From contig CAIIXF020000005.1 in the NCBI GenBank assembly GCA_903813345.2, forward strand, positions 12,961,375-13,025,374: 64,000 nucleotides of DNA. Direction: 5' to 3'. The translations under genes and the position numbers were made by a program. The stretch comes from Owenia fusiformis. Taxonomy: Eukaryota; Annelida; Polychaeta; Sabellida; Oweniidae. The notes beneath the pieces were generated by a model that had not been told where the DNA came from, did not search any database, and saw only the letters and a list, made by a program, of their open reading frames with translations. Shown here one piece after another: positions 1-12,800 of the stretch (positions are counted from its first letter, which is position 1; the number at the start of each line of letters is the position of its first letter).

Positions 1-340
1 ATTTACTTCCTCACTTAAGTTACATAAACGGTTTTTCGAAAAACAGTTAAGATCTGCACTTTTAAGCCAAACCGTTTATGTAACTTAAGTGAGGAAGTAA
101 ATCGACGATTCTGTTGTCTTCTGGACTATTTGTTCGCAAATATGTACACTTTCTTAAACATATGATACTGATACACGTTTGTGTTAAAAAATGTCGTGGG
201 AATTCTGCCTACAACGTGTAAAATAAGGAAACGAGAAAAATCGTACCTTCCGGATGTTCCGACATTTTGTTACCAAAACGAACCGTTTTTGTAACCAGCG
301 TAATCGAGTGGATCACCAGTGGTATGGCTTATAGAAGAAA
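1..340. repeat. Foldback repeat, copy A (cut by window edge)
   Basis: Positions 4-105 form a hairpin: a stretch starting TTCCTCACTTAAGTTACATA is followed after about 50 bases by its reverse complement. The right arm (about 106-340) matches, in both orientations, a second copy at 19502-19935. The left arm lies outside the window. The family therefore has a central hairpin flanked by longer inverted arms. No coding potential is seen. The class is unknown; a non-autonomous foldback DNA element is the best guess. Confidence 0.7.
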
Positions 341-1553
341 ATCAAAACGAACCTGCCATTTCAGTTTAGTTCAGTTTCCCGTCACGACTCACTACTCATA
401 CTAATACCAACTGTAGTGGTCCAGTTAGATTTACATCCTAGGATATATCCGTGTCTTAACTTATTAGTAGCTGTTTATCTCGTATTATCCATTGTGTGAT
501 CCATTGCCAGTGTGATCTGTAGTATTCTTAACTACTGTACTATCCCTTGGAATGCACAGCCTGTGGGGGAACGAGTGCGGTTAATGTTTTCTTTAACCCT
601 GACATGTACGCACCAACTACTTAATATTTACACAGAACAATTAACCACCAGTATCATGGGAAGGCATCATCTGTGGTCACGTGGTTACATAACAAGACAA
701 AGCCCAGTGGGTATGACAAAACACAGTCTCTCACAAATATCCTAATTAATTAAGGAAATGTGTTCGAAGTTTAAAAAAGGGAGAATAAGAAGGTGAATTC
801 TGTCATAGGCAATAATTTAGTAAACCGTATATTATTTTGATAATGCATTGAACAAATAAAAATGAACATTGCCTTTAACTGCATGTCTTCAATATTCAGG
901 TTGTTACATCATTGTATACAATATTGTTGCTTCACGATAAAAGAAACCCTTTTTATCCATCATTCGCTTACAATTTAGAATGATAATATTCTCCGGTGCT
1001 ATTCGAATCGGGGGGGGGGGGTGCTTTTTGATAGTTTTGTTTAGAAAATCGTGCGAAAAGTCCTCAGAGTGGTGAAAACCTGCGGGAATTTGAAATAATT
1101 TCTGGCCAGGGAGGGGGAAACTACCGAACCTCCAGCTTCCCCTGGTTACGGAACTGCTTATTGGTAATTTGTATAGCCCATTATAAATCTCCATTCAGTT
1201 AGAGTCATCAATGGTGAAATCTATGTTGGAGTTAGCTTCATTATCAACCTCAGTTAGAGTCATTCTAAGTGAAGCCGTTTTCTTTCAATTTCTCTAATAT
1301 CGCGGGTGCTTGAGCCTTTATTTGTGGTTGTTTACAATTATATCTTTATTAGTTTGCATGGCGAAATTTTTGGGATCAAGATTCAGCTTGGTTTGGCTGT
1401 AATTGGAGATTTATCGAAAACGAACGAATTTTATCCACCATCTTGAATGAAGCTAACTGCAGTTAGAGTCATCCAGTTGTGGAACAGTGATAATGGTTTT
1501 GAAAAAATATCATTTATATCCATGGGTAGATATATAAGGGTTATGTTCTGGGA

Positions 1554-1664
1554 GGTTTTGGATACAGGGTTTATCCCAAGGGAAATATGTGTATCTCACG
1601 AGGGACCGCAGGGACCGAGGGAGATACACATATTTCCCGCGGGATAAACACTGTATCCAAAACC
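1554..1664. repeat. Long hairpin, about 50-bp arms
   Basis: The left arm starts GGTTTTGGATACAGGGTTTA and the right arm ends with its near-complement, around a loop with two GGGACCG copies. It is followed by a second inverted pair at about 1681-1720 and 1995-2033 (TTGAGTGGGTTTGGGGTAGA and its complement), which encloses GC-rich GAGCGGGA / TGCCCGC pairs at 1900-1975. The whole 1554-2033 block looks like one compound foldback element. Confidence 0.6.
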
Positions 1665-2127
1665 GACCGTACATAACTGGTGTATCTCATACTTGAGTGG
1701 GTTTGGGGTAGATATAACCTTTACCACCTTTTTCAAATGACAAGATAGGCCTATACTGTAAAAGCACAATTTATATTTAACATTTTCATAATATTCCTTC
1801 AGCTCAATACAATAGAATTGTAACATTTAAACTTTTTGAAAAATTTTAAACTTCTGAAATTTAAATTTTAAATTTTTTTAAACTTTTGAAAAATTCCCGG
1901 GAGCGGGATGGATATATTATATCTGCCCGCATTTGTCCTGGAGCGGGACATAAACAATATATCCTGCCCGCTCCTCAGATATGATATATATTCCCGGGTG
2001 ATATCTACCCCAAACCCACTCAAGTATGAAATACAATTGATTTCTTTGAAAAACAATGGGATTGTCCGTTTTTCCAAAATCATCATCAGCGAAAAAAGGT
2101 TAAAAACAAGCGTTTTCGGAAAAATCT

Positions 2128-2171
2128 AAACCATCGAATATGACTTTTTAAGAAGTGATATTCGATGGTTT
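2128..2171. repeat. Short hairpin
   Basis: AAACCATCGAATA at 2128-2140 pairs perfectly with TATTCGATGGTTT at 2159-2171, leaving an 18-base loop. It may be a miniature element or simply a palindrome. No gene is attached. Confidence 0.5.
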
Positions 2172-3560
2172 GGAATTCATTTGCTAAAATATAATATCTT
2201 TTTTAATATACATTTATTTTAGTCAAATATGATTTCTTGATCCACATATCAAATATATCTTCACGTGGTATTCGATGTTTATCCTTGCATCCATGAGATA
2301 AAAATAATAACTTTTTATTACTTGTACCAACAATCTTATCAAATATTGCAGGGGTCGATATACTAGGGGAACAATGGTTGGGTGCAATAAACAGTTTCTA
2401 TTCACTTACTTTTCCTTCTGTTAAATGGCATATTTGAGTTACAGTGAAATATTTTCTTTGATTTCTACAGTTATGTTATTTAAATCATTTTCCATGACTT
2501 TTCTGAAATAACTCCATTGATGCAATGTTTAAATTTTCTAAAAACCTTGGTGTATAAGTTTATCAACCTTAATTTTGATGATTAGACACACTATATATTA
2601 ACGAGGTCATCATATTGTCATCCTCCTAAGCAGGTATCCAGAATCCGTACCTCCTTCTTCCCCCCTGCTATAACCAATTCGGTTAAGCTGAATCACGTGA
2701 TCTAATTATGCGCAATGACTTATACATGATTTCTGTCGCAGTGTTGCGACAGCCAATCAGATTGCGAGTTCTTAATCGGGGAAATGTTCTTAAGGGAGTA
2801 AAAAGAAAGAATATATTCTGGATTTTGAAGCCCTGTGATCGGAGGATGTCATATTGTATACCATTCAAGTTTTAGACATATTTAACAAACGCATTTTGAT
2901 AAATCATGAAATTAAGTCACTATTTCAAGAACTTAACACATTAAGTCTATGGCTACCCTGCGTGCAGAGTCTAGTTAAACTACAAAGCTCTCTTTTAAGA
3001 AGTGAAGTCAAACGAATGCAAAGGGTAGTCTATGGCAGTCTGGCCAAAATAAAAAGCTGAATAAAAGACAACAGCACTAGTTTTCATTTGCTTATCAAGC
3101 TATATAGAAAGCATCTTATTGAAATTAATATTATTGTCATTGGCTTCCCAATGGCATACAACATAACAGAGATGGCATACAACTAATAGCAGTGAAGGCG
3201 TTGATTCAGTCCATTTCATGCTAATATGAAAACATGCCATTTTGCTCAATTTTTCATCAAATTGGCCCTTCGCCAGGAGAAAACTCAATAAAGCTTTGAT
3301 CAGATTAACACGCTGATAATCAAAATTAGTTTTCACCATATTGATCTGATTTTAATTGTCCATAGCGTCATCATAAATACATGAACGTGTATACTCGTTA
3401 TCATATTTTTTGTACATGTGTCAGAGATTAATGAGATGGATATTCTACATAGTTTATATTAGAAATGATGTGAAATAATTCTGGTCTACCTATCAGGTAA
3501 CCTTAAAATTATCACTTGATGATAGCTTAATATTTCGTTAATTAATGTTTTAAATCATAG

Positions 3561-6500
3561 ATGGAATGACGCATCCATCAGATGTTTCAATGGCGTGCGA
3601 AATCGAGCCAGATGATTCACCAAGACAAGACACCGTAACTTGTAACTTCACAGAGGCCTTACCTTGGGGACAATTCAAGCACAATGACAGGTATAGTTAT
3701 CGTACCGAACGAAGTTCGACAGGAATATAATAAAGCACTCTGTCCGTCTGTCCGCGAGTCTGTCCGTACGCGAGTCCGCACTCAAATACCATTGGCCCAA
3801 TATTGATTACACTAACGCAATTGTTTGATACGACTTAATAGGCCGATTTTGCAGCCTACTCAAAGTATATATTTATTATTCCTCTAAAACGTATGGTAAT
3901 ACCTTGCCTACTTCGAATTCAATCTAGTCGGACTCGTTTGAAAGTTATAGTGTTACCTGCAGCACTTAAATGGCGTTCACCCAGACGCTCAATGCTGGGA
4001 TCGGATGATAATTTTGGGCCAAGATCGCCACATCAGGATATTTCATTTGATTTTTCCTCCAGAAATCAAGACTATCATAGAATTAAGACGACGAAGGCAA
4101 AATACTGTCTAGTTGCTCACACCTAATTACCGGGAGTTTGGACATTTTTTAAAAAATCTGCCTGTACCACAATCTCCATGAATGTATTAAAATCCAGAAC
4201 GATTCAATCTTTTTTCTCAAAATATAGGTGAACTATGGTTCAAGTTTTTGTTACTGAAATTAATTGAACATGGTGCTGCCAAGCCTTAAGACTTAATTGC
4301 CCTTTAACTAGTAGCCGAGACAACACAAGTCCCAAGTCTGTATATTTACTCTCATTTCTACACTTTGAAGAGTTAAGTCACCACATTTTGCATGCACATT
4401 CCTTGGAGAAATCCTAACATAGAATTTCATTGGTTTTGATTATAATTTATTTGTTAAAAATAGGGAAACATTTAATTTTGATTGGTCTATAACCAAAATT
4501 TGCCATTTTGTAACAAATGCAACATTTTGACGAAATTAATAAAAGTTTCTACTTTTGGTGTAATAACTCCAAAATGACTAAATCTTTTCTTATTCAGCAC
4601 AAATGTAACTGTTTTAGGTAGTTGAGACATTTCCGAGAAAAAGTGGTATGCAGAAACATGATATTTTAACTAAAACGGGGCCAAAAACGACCCATGATGA
4701 TGCCTGCATTATTTGAGATTTGGGCATGTTTCAATGACCCGAAAAAAAGGATGGGGTAGGGTGTGGTATATCTTTTGAGCTTATTCCAGTTACCATTTTA
4801 ATCAAAAGAATGATGACATATTTGGTATCATCTTAAAGCTTGCAATGTGCGCTCCAGTTTGGTACCCATATTATGACATCAAATTATACATTATGACATC
4901 AGAATGTAACCAAAACGACCTTAAATGGAAAAAGAAGCACCAAAATGCAGCAAAATATTGATACGACTCCAACATTCTTTTGACAATTCACTACTTGCCA
5001 CAATCAATGAATGCATTTCTCATTGAGGTGCATTTCCAATGCATGATCGGATGATTGGTAAAAAATAAATAGTGATAGTTATTTCAATAAGATTAGAGAC
5101 AGCATATTGTGTCTGTCATTTATAACTTGGAGTTTTATTAATAACGTCAAAATGTTGCATTTGTTGCACAAAATGGAAAATTTTGATTATAGACCAATCA
5201 AAATCAAATGTTTCCCTATATTTCACAAATATTGTGAACTGAATTCAACATTGTTTTTGTCTTAAACCAATTGTTGAAAACATTCTGTTAAAACACGATC
5301 TGTTGTGTAATGGTCATTGATTCACAGCACTTTAATGCGTTTCTTTGCAACCTATCGGATCTGCTCGTCATAAGTGAGAGGTCATACCATAATTCTTCTC
5401 CAAAAGATAGCTCTCAGAAGAATTATTTGCGCAATTTTAAGTTGCACTAGCTCATTTTTATTTAGCATTGGTTTCAACCAGTTCTTTAACTAAGGCACGA
5501 TCGCTGCTCAAGTATTTTGATTTTTCGATCGGGATGGTGTAATCGTATTAGAAACCAGGATTATTATTTGTAAATTCATATTTGATGCTTGTTTGATATG
5601 AATATTAATGTATAATACACCAATGCTTGATTTATTACTAGGGTACAATTCACAGTTTCTGCGACAAATGGCGGGTACCTTGGTTATTTCAATCCTGAAC
5701 CTTCGGTAAATGAAACTCAAAGAAAATATTACAGTGGTAATTCGAGGAACAACGACGCCCTGTTTATATTTGATACTGTCAATCCCTATCATTGTTCAAG
5801 TACATCATCTTGTAGCGATGCTTTAATGGAATTCGGCAAAGACATAAGAAAGGTAAATGTTGATCAGAAATTAGTAAATTAATTAATTAGGGAATAAAGG
5901 ATTATTAGTTATTATCTGTTTAAATATTCAAAATTATAATAAATGAGATAATTAACAATATCTTTAAAAAATCAATAACTAAGAGTAATTATGAAATAAG
6001 GGTTCAGTTGAAAAGGGAATTGGGTGAAATGAACTGGGTTAATTTGGGGTTGGGATAACTGATTACAGATTTTGGAATAACGCACTGGGATACACGAAGC
6101 TGATGGACAAACTAATTTTAATAATGTTTTCTCAATTAATGACAACGGAATTCTAATCAAATGTCTTTTGATTTTGTCTTGAAGGTCGGTGTTAACATTA
6201 GCTGGACTGGATGGAAAGACGATCTTTCTGGAATAAGGGAGTACGACATTGATATTTATTTGACTCAACAAAATCGCAGCAGTCTCAGAGAAAACCATCC
6301 GGCCAAGAAAACTTTTCAGAAGTGGACATTGGGAGATCCAATTCCAAGTTTTACACCTGAGATAGCTGGTACATACTCAATTGTTCTCACAGCAGTAGAT
6401 AACACAGGTCATGGTGGATCTAGCGGTAATGTAGAGACAGCTAGACGACTGTTCATTTATGACAACAACTCTGTTGTAGATACAGTACAACATAAACCAT

Positions 6501-9500
6501 TAAAACCGATATCTGCTTCTCAGAATTTTACATCAGGTAACTCTACATCAAATAAAATGTGTCACTGGCAGCATAACTTACAGGATGAAAGTGGAAAAGG
6601 CGAGAGTGTAGTATTTGAATGGACTGATAGGTTTATAAACCGTTATCACCATATGAATAAGATTCTTGGAGCAGTAGATAATTACCAGGAAAGAGAAATT
6701 CTGCCTGAATATGATGACTTTGATGAAGGCGAGAGAACACGGTCGGAAATTCAAAATGCTAATGCAATAGTAAGATTTAACTACACTTTCCTCAAAGACC
6801 ACAGTGGGGGAAGAAACATAACGACAATGCCCGAAGACAACTGGAATCCTACAGACAATGTACTCGATCAAGGCCAACGGTTAGACATACCGAGAGAAGA
6901 TGGTGACACAGTACGACTCTGGGTAAGAGCCATAGATGTGATGGGAACTTATGTTAACGATAGCGTATGTGTTCATTTTGACTCATCACCACCAGTCATA
7001 GAGGACATCTGGCTTGTTGATAATGACAGAGAACAACTTGCAGTCCACAATGTGAGAGATCTTTATGAGATGCGGTAAGTATGTCATAAAGTAAGTTTTT
7101 TATTTTATGAGTGTTGGCTATCACTTTTAAATTTATTCTTCAACACGTATTGTAATGACTTCGGGATGAATAAAATGACTAATGTGCTCTTAATATATGT
7201 CTTATTTTTCTTGCTGTGTTCTGAAACCATTATTTTATACTTTCCGATTGCGACTTGCGCATACATATTCATATAGATTGCGTGAATAATGTTGTACAGA
7301 AAGGGCAGTGATTCTAAAATACTAAGAATAAGATAGAATCTAAAACTATACCTTTGTCTGTCTTCATTTTGGGTCATTGTACCAGTTTTGAATTCAGTGT
7401 ACGCTTGATTTTTTATTTGACACCTGATTTGTAATCTCGCTTATACAAACATACAAATTGCGCATACTACTGTACCTTTATTTTTTAAACACTCTGAGCT
7501 AAAATACATTTTAGATTCCGGTTCAAAGCATTCGATATTCACAGCGGGCTTTACAATGTACATTGGAAACTATATGACAACTATACCGATATTGAAGAGA
7601 CACTAGGAGAGGGGCATACACATGTAATAAAGATAGACAACACTACACAGGATGCATCAAGTTATTGTGTACCAGCAGGACAATGCTATGGAATACAGTA
7701 TGATATCAAACCAGATCGAAATGACTTTTCTAAGCCTGGAGGGACACACGAACACGACTATTTCCTGATAATAACGGTCACCAACGTTGCTCGACTAGTC
7801 ACAACTCTTACTCTAAAAGTGAGTTAACTAATTATCATCATTAGTCCGGATGCATATTGCGCACGAGACTTGATTTTCTGTTAAATATAAAGTACATGTG
7901 CATCGTTTCCTTTTGTCACTTATATGCATGCCATCGCTTTTTTATTTAGATTACAATCGACACATCTCCACCCCACCCTGGTGTTGTACACGATGGACGT
8001 TCTGGTAGTGTGGAAGTTGATTTCCAGCAGGATTATACATTACATGCGCATTGGTCTCAGTTCTTCGACAGAGAAAGTGGCATCATGTTTTACAGATATG
8101 GGTTTAGTAATAGCTGCCTTGAAGCAGATGCCTTCACTGGCATCAATAAAACGTCAATGGTAAGTATGTTTAAAAAATCTAGCGTGTTTAGCATACTTCC
8201 ATGCATGTCAATGAAGACTTTGAATTGTTTTATATCCTTGTGTTCCTTTAAACAGGTAGAGAATACAACTTTAACTGAAGTGAGTACGACTGCTTCTGGA
8301 CCTGGAAAATATTTTTGCACTGTGGTTGCCTTCAATGGTGCAATGGAACCTTCCGAACCTGTTTGCTCAGATGGTGTCACGATAGACATTACTCCTCCAG
8401 ATGTACATTCCATCATTGTTGACCATATACACACTAGACCTGGGGTTGTAAGACATGGCAATTCTACATGGCTCATAACACGGCATGGCTATAAACAACG
8501 ATTGAATGAATCACGTTGCAGGTAATACGTTTTATGAGAATAGTAAATGATGATGTGCAGTTGTAGGGTCTTATATTGATGATAAATCCGTGCATGCATG
8601 TGGTTTCTAGTTTTAGAGAAGTAGAGGTCCCCGATATAAGTGTATTCGCTGAAACCAAATATAGTGAGTACAGCATAGGGTGTGAGAATGGTGCATTCAT
8701 AAACCGCCTCTATCTGACACAGGAAAGACAGGTTAATCATTTCATTGCTTAAATTAAAAATGCCCATCTACCATAAATATTATAAATAGTTTAATCTAAT
8801 ACTTTATTCAACGTATTCTATTCTATTGTATTTGTATTATTTTGTAGTTGTACTTATTCTAATTTTAATGTCATATTTGAAACTTCTATGGTACATTTAC
8901 TTAACTTCCCCAATGCATCATCCTGTGTGCATTTTGTAGCTAAATGTGAACTGGACAGGATTTGATGTTGAATCGGAAATATTTGACTTTGAGCTAGGAT
9001 TAAGCAGCACAGATTCGCCACTTGCCCCTGACATAATGCCATTTAAATCGACGAACCAGAGACCGTCATGGAACCTCTATCATCCACCACTATCTGAGGG
9101 TCAGTTGATCTGGATTATAATTAAAGCAACGAACAGGGCCAGGATGACAACATCAAAGGTAAGACCAGTGTTGTTGAAACTTCAAGGCATTCCAATATGG
9201 AACAAACCAGATTCTTCTGTGTTAGAAAACATGTGAATTAATCTATTTAATGAACTTTATAGGTATTTGGGCCCTTGATCATTGATGTCACTGCACCCAA
9301 ATTTGAAAGTGAAATAAAAGTGTATGTAGAAAGGGAATATTTACGAGTGGATTGGGATTCTTCCAAAGTATATGATGCTGAAGATGCAGAGAAATTGCAG
9401 TATTTGATCGCCATTGGTAAAACCGTATTTTTCTTTGAAACATATTTTAAAGCAATAGTTGATCATACAATAGCATAACATACTATGTGCACCCCTCATC

Positions 9501-9815
9501 ATTCATTTATAGTTAATCATGCATAATATCATTATCGTTGTAGGACAAGACAGTTACCACAAAGACATGCTTGGCTTTTCTCAACTTACGGCCGGGGGTT
9601 CCTGTAATGTGTCCTACAATAACTGCACAGCAGTTCTTCTTACTAAGTTGAATATTCACTCTGCCCATCCGCAAGCACTGGTAGCGTCCATTAAAGTAAC
9701 CAATGCAGCTGGTTTGTCAACAATTGCCTCGTCGGAACCATACGTACATTACACAACTTTGCCGTATGTTGGGATTGTAAAAGATATCCTGCCACACAGA
9801 GAAGTGGAAAATGAG
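3561..9815 (+). CDS. Giant gene, exon block 1 (10 exons)
   Basis: Exons: 3561-3690, 5642-5852, 6185-7074, 7515-7818, 7950-8159, 8256-8521, 8611-8731, 8940-9158, 9263-9416, 9544-9815. The first begins with two bases that finish an upstream codon. The 890-bp exon is unusually long and contains ISWTGWKDDLSGI, an acidic insert and VCVHFDSSPPVIEDIW. Later exons give ITIDTSPPHPGVVHDG, CSDGVTIDITPPDV and LIIDVTAPKF, which are successive module ends. The cysteine pair CVPAGQC is in exon 4. The block ends in phase 0 just before the 8.3-kb foldback intron. Confidence 0.85.
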
Positions 9816-12800
9816 GTATACAATATATTACAATGAGCAGGTTAAGAGAGTTGTTTTCATAACAGGATCTTAAGAGGTTCTGGACAAATCATTTGATTCT
9901 GGACTTGTCATATTTTTTTTTCAACGAAATCACATCCAAGGGTTGAATTTTTATTAGCTATTTAGAGAGTGAGTCCTGCCTAGTATTAATTTCAATAAAA
10001 AAAGTAAAATAGATCCCTATTTGAGAGTCAATCTAATGCTTACATTACATTGATAAATTAAGGCAAATCCTGAAATATTTTTAAAGTGCGTTTTTTAATG
10101 AAATATTATCCAGCAAGTATTTAAATGAAACGGTCTTATTTAAATACAAATCATAACATGATATTTTTCATGAAACCTTTTTCAATGAAATTCAATTGAA
10201 GGGTCAAGATAAAACGAGCTAATTTAGGTGAAAACCCTTACATGATGATGTGTTTTCATAACTTCTTTCATAAAATTCCATCAAGGGGTGAAGATAAAAT
10301 GATCGAATTTAAGTGATTTAAGGATCACGAGAATATGTTTTCTTTGATATTTTCTATGAAATCCCATCCAATGGTCAAGGTAAAATTTTGATTTTGATTT
10401 TGATTTGGTCACGTGTTCGAAAGATCCATATAAGGCCCATTGAACCATATAGGAACGTCATTTTGAATGTCACGTGATAGATCCATATAAGGCTTTTAGA
10501 ACCATTTATGGAAAGATGAGGGGAAGCCCCTGACACCTGTTTCACGATTTTTATGCACTTCATTATTGTACCGAAGTTTGCCGATTCGATTCGTCGTATT
10601 TCGGAATCCTGGTGACAATTTTATACTCCATTGGAGTATTTTTGACCTACTTCTTATGACGGAAATTCCCGAACCTTGTTCGGATTAATCCGGATTTTCT
10701 GACCTACCTTATCTACCGAGATTTCACGAGTTAACATTCGTCTCATTCCGGAATCCTGGTGACAATTTTATACTCCATTGGAGTATTTTTGATCTACTTT
10801 TTCTGGATTTTGCCCTACTTATTATATCTTGACAACAAGCAAATCAAAAAGTTCGACATGAACGGGTCTCGATCAACTAACCTAGACTATGGAAGCCAGG
10901 CACGCTAACCATTAGGCCAACGAGCTACCGATATGAAAGAACAAAAGTATTAAATATTTATACCGAGCGTCAATTCAAAATGATCCTCACTTTTGTCTCC
11001 ACTTAAATACGACCACAGTTGTATCCAGAATAGTAGAACGCCTATGGCGCTAGTGAATAACAAAGTCCCAGGTGAGTGGTTCGTATCCCTCCGTGATATA
11101 CTATTTTTGTTTTATTAAATACGACAGAAAGGAGCAAGGTGTAGGTTGAAAACAAGACGTTAGTTTGTTTCAAAACAGTTTGGAAACATTAATCTCTGGA
11201 ACATTATTTTTTCAACACTGATACAAATTTCCCTGACATTTCCCTGACATGTCTACCGTTTCAAAATTCCCGGTCATCTTTGGCCCTTTTGACCTAATTT
11301 TAAAATTACCTGACATTTCCAGCACTTGGAAAATCAAGTCAATTTCCCTGACATTTCCAGGTGTGTACGAACCCTGGAAATATCCCACTGGCTCGCCCTA
11401 TGAATCGCTAGCACAGATTGGATTGATTAGTGTTTCAAAATGGTGGACGAAGTGTTTGATTAGATAATTTACATATTAAGCTTCTTAAAGGGGCAACAAG
11501 GCCTGTACATAGAAAATTCGAAATTTTTTACATTTTCTGAATTTTTAGGGCAACATTTGGCTTTAACATCTTTTTTTATACATTTTTTCTTAAAATGTAT
11601 GGATAAACAATAAAATTTCAGCATTAAGCAGTGCAAATTCAGTTCAAAGCTTCTATAAAGGGAGTCCAACTTATAGATTTTGAAAATCCGATTTAAAGAA
11701 GAATATCAGCAGCTTAAATCACGCCTTGTGATCATACAAAATGGATGGAGGGGGGGGGGTAGGCGATTTCTGCAAGAAAACTCAACAAATTTGGAAGATT
11801 TATTTTTTTCAAGATAAAATTTACAACTGAATTGCCAAATGAATAGGCGCAGTGCATGGCAAAATATGTAAGGTCTTCTAGTACTTTTTGAACTGATACG
11901 CTTCTAAGATATGAGATCTATTATAAAAGGCGCATCATCATCATCATCATCAACGTGCAAAAGTCAATGTTTTTGCTATAAATCAGGCAACAATGGTCTA
12001 CACGACCTGTAATAAATAGGTATGAGGGGCGTTATTAGAGAATTTTCGTTATAAGTTTTTTAAAAACTTATACGTATACTTATACTTATAAACCCAATAA
12101 ACAAGGTGTTTCATAATTTCCTAATTCGTCGGGAAATATCTCCTAGGACGGTAATAAAAAGGGCCAATGGCATACCATCCGTACCCCCTTGATGTAAAGC
12201 ATGTTTAGTTGTGTCATATGTGTTTTCTAGAATCAAATAGGCTGATATAGCACACGGGTTTTACAGATTTATCTACTCTCAAATATATTTTTTGTAGATG
12301 ATCGTTTTGAATCACCTTGTAGAAATAACGAAGGGAGAATTAGTTCAGCTAATGAATGAGTCGAGCTATTTGATTAGATACTATGCCTATTCAGCCGATT
12401 AATTTTAATAAGCCATTCTGGTCAGTAGGTCCACACATATACTATGCGGAGATCCAACTCTGTAAGTTTATAATCTGCGTATAAAGGCCCTTTTATACGT
12501 AAAAACTTAAAAATTGACCTTATAATTTCATGAGAACTTTGAAATGAACGACTCGTTCGTGTAGTGATTCACTTTAAAGGGTCTTGTTTATCGTACACTA
12601 CAAGGACCCGTCAACTAGAATTTAGTTTATCGTGTTCATAATTGACACTAGCAAAGGACATTGTATTCGCAGTCCCTAGTAGTCCAACAACATTAGACCT
12701 AGCCTGGGCCTCGTTTCTTATCTGACATGTCTTATGGCCCCGGCTACAATCAAATTTTTTATTCTGTCAATCAGTTCATATGGTTAGAATAAGGAAAGAA

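Larger units (their letters stand above)
341..3560. other. Non-coding stretch before first exon
   Basis: No exon with plausible splice sites and protein signal was found on either strand. The stretch contains a G-run at about 1011-1021, the nested hairpins at 1554-2033 and 2128-2171, and short chance open frames. It is probably an intron of the giant gene whose first visible exon starts at 3561, because that exon begins in the middle of a codon and so needs an upstream exon. Confidence 0.5.

Noticed and set aside
10375-10563. 62-codon open frame on the minus strand, repeated identically at 17435-17623 on the plus strand
   Set aside because: The identity is explained by the inverted arms. Composition is AT-rich with no domain, and there is no support as a gene.
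11936-11953. ATCATC simple repeat and scattered short repeats as a CRISPR-like array
   Set aside because: There is no regular repeat-spacer pattern anywhere in the window, and the DNA is clearly animal.
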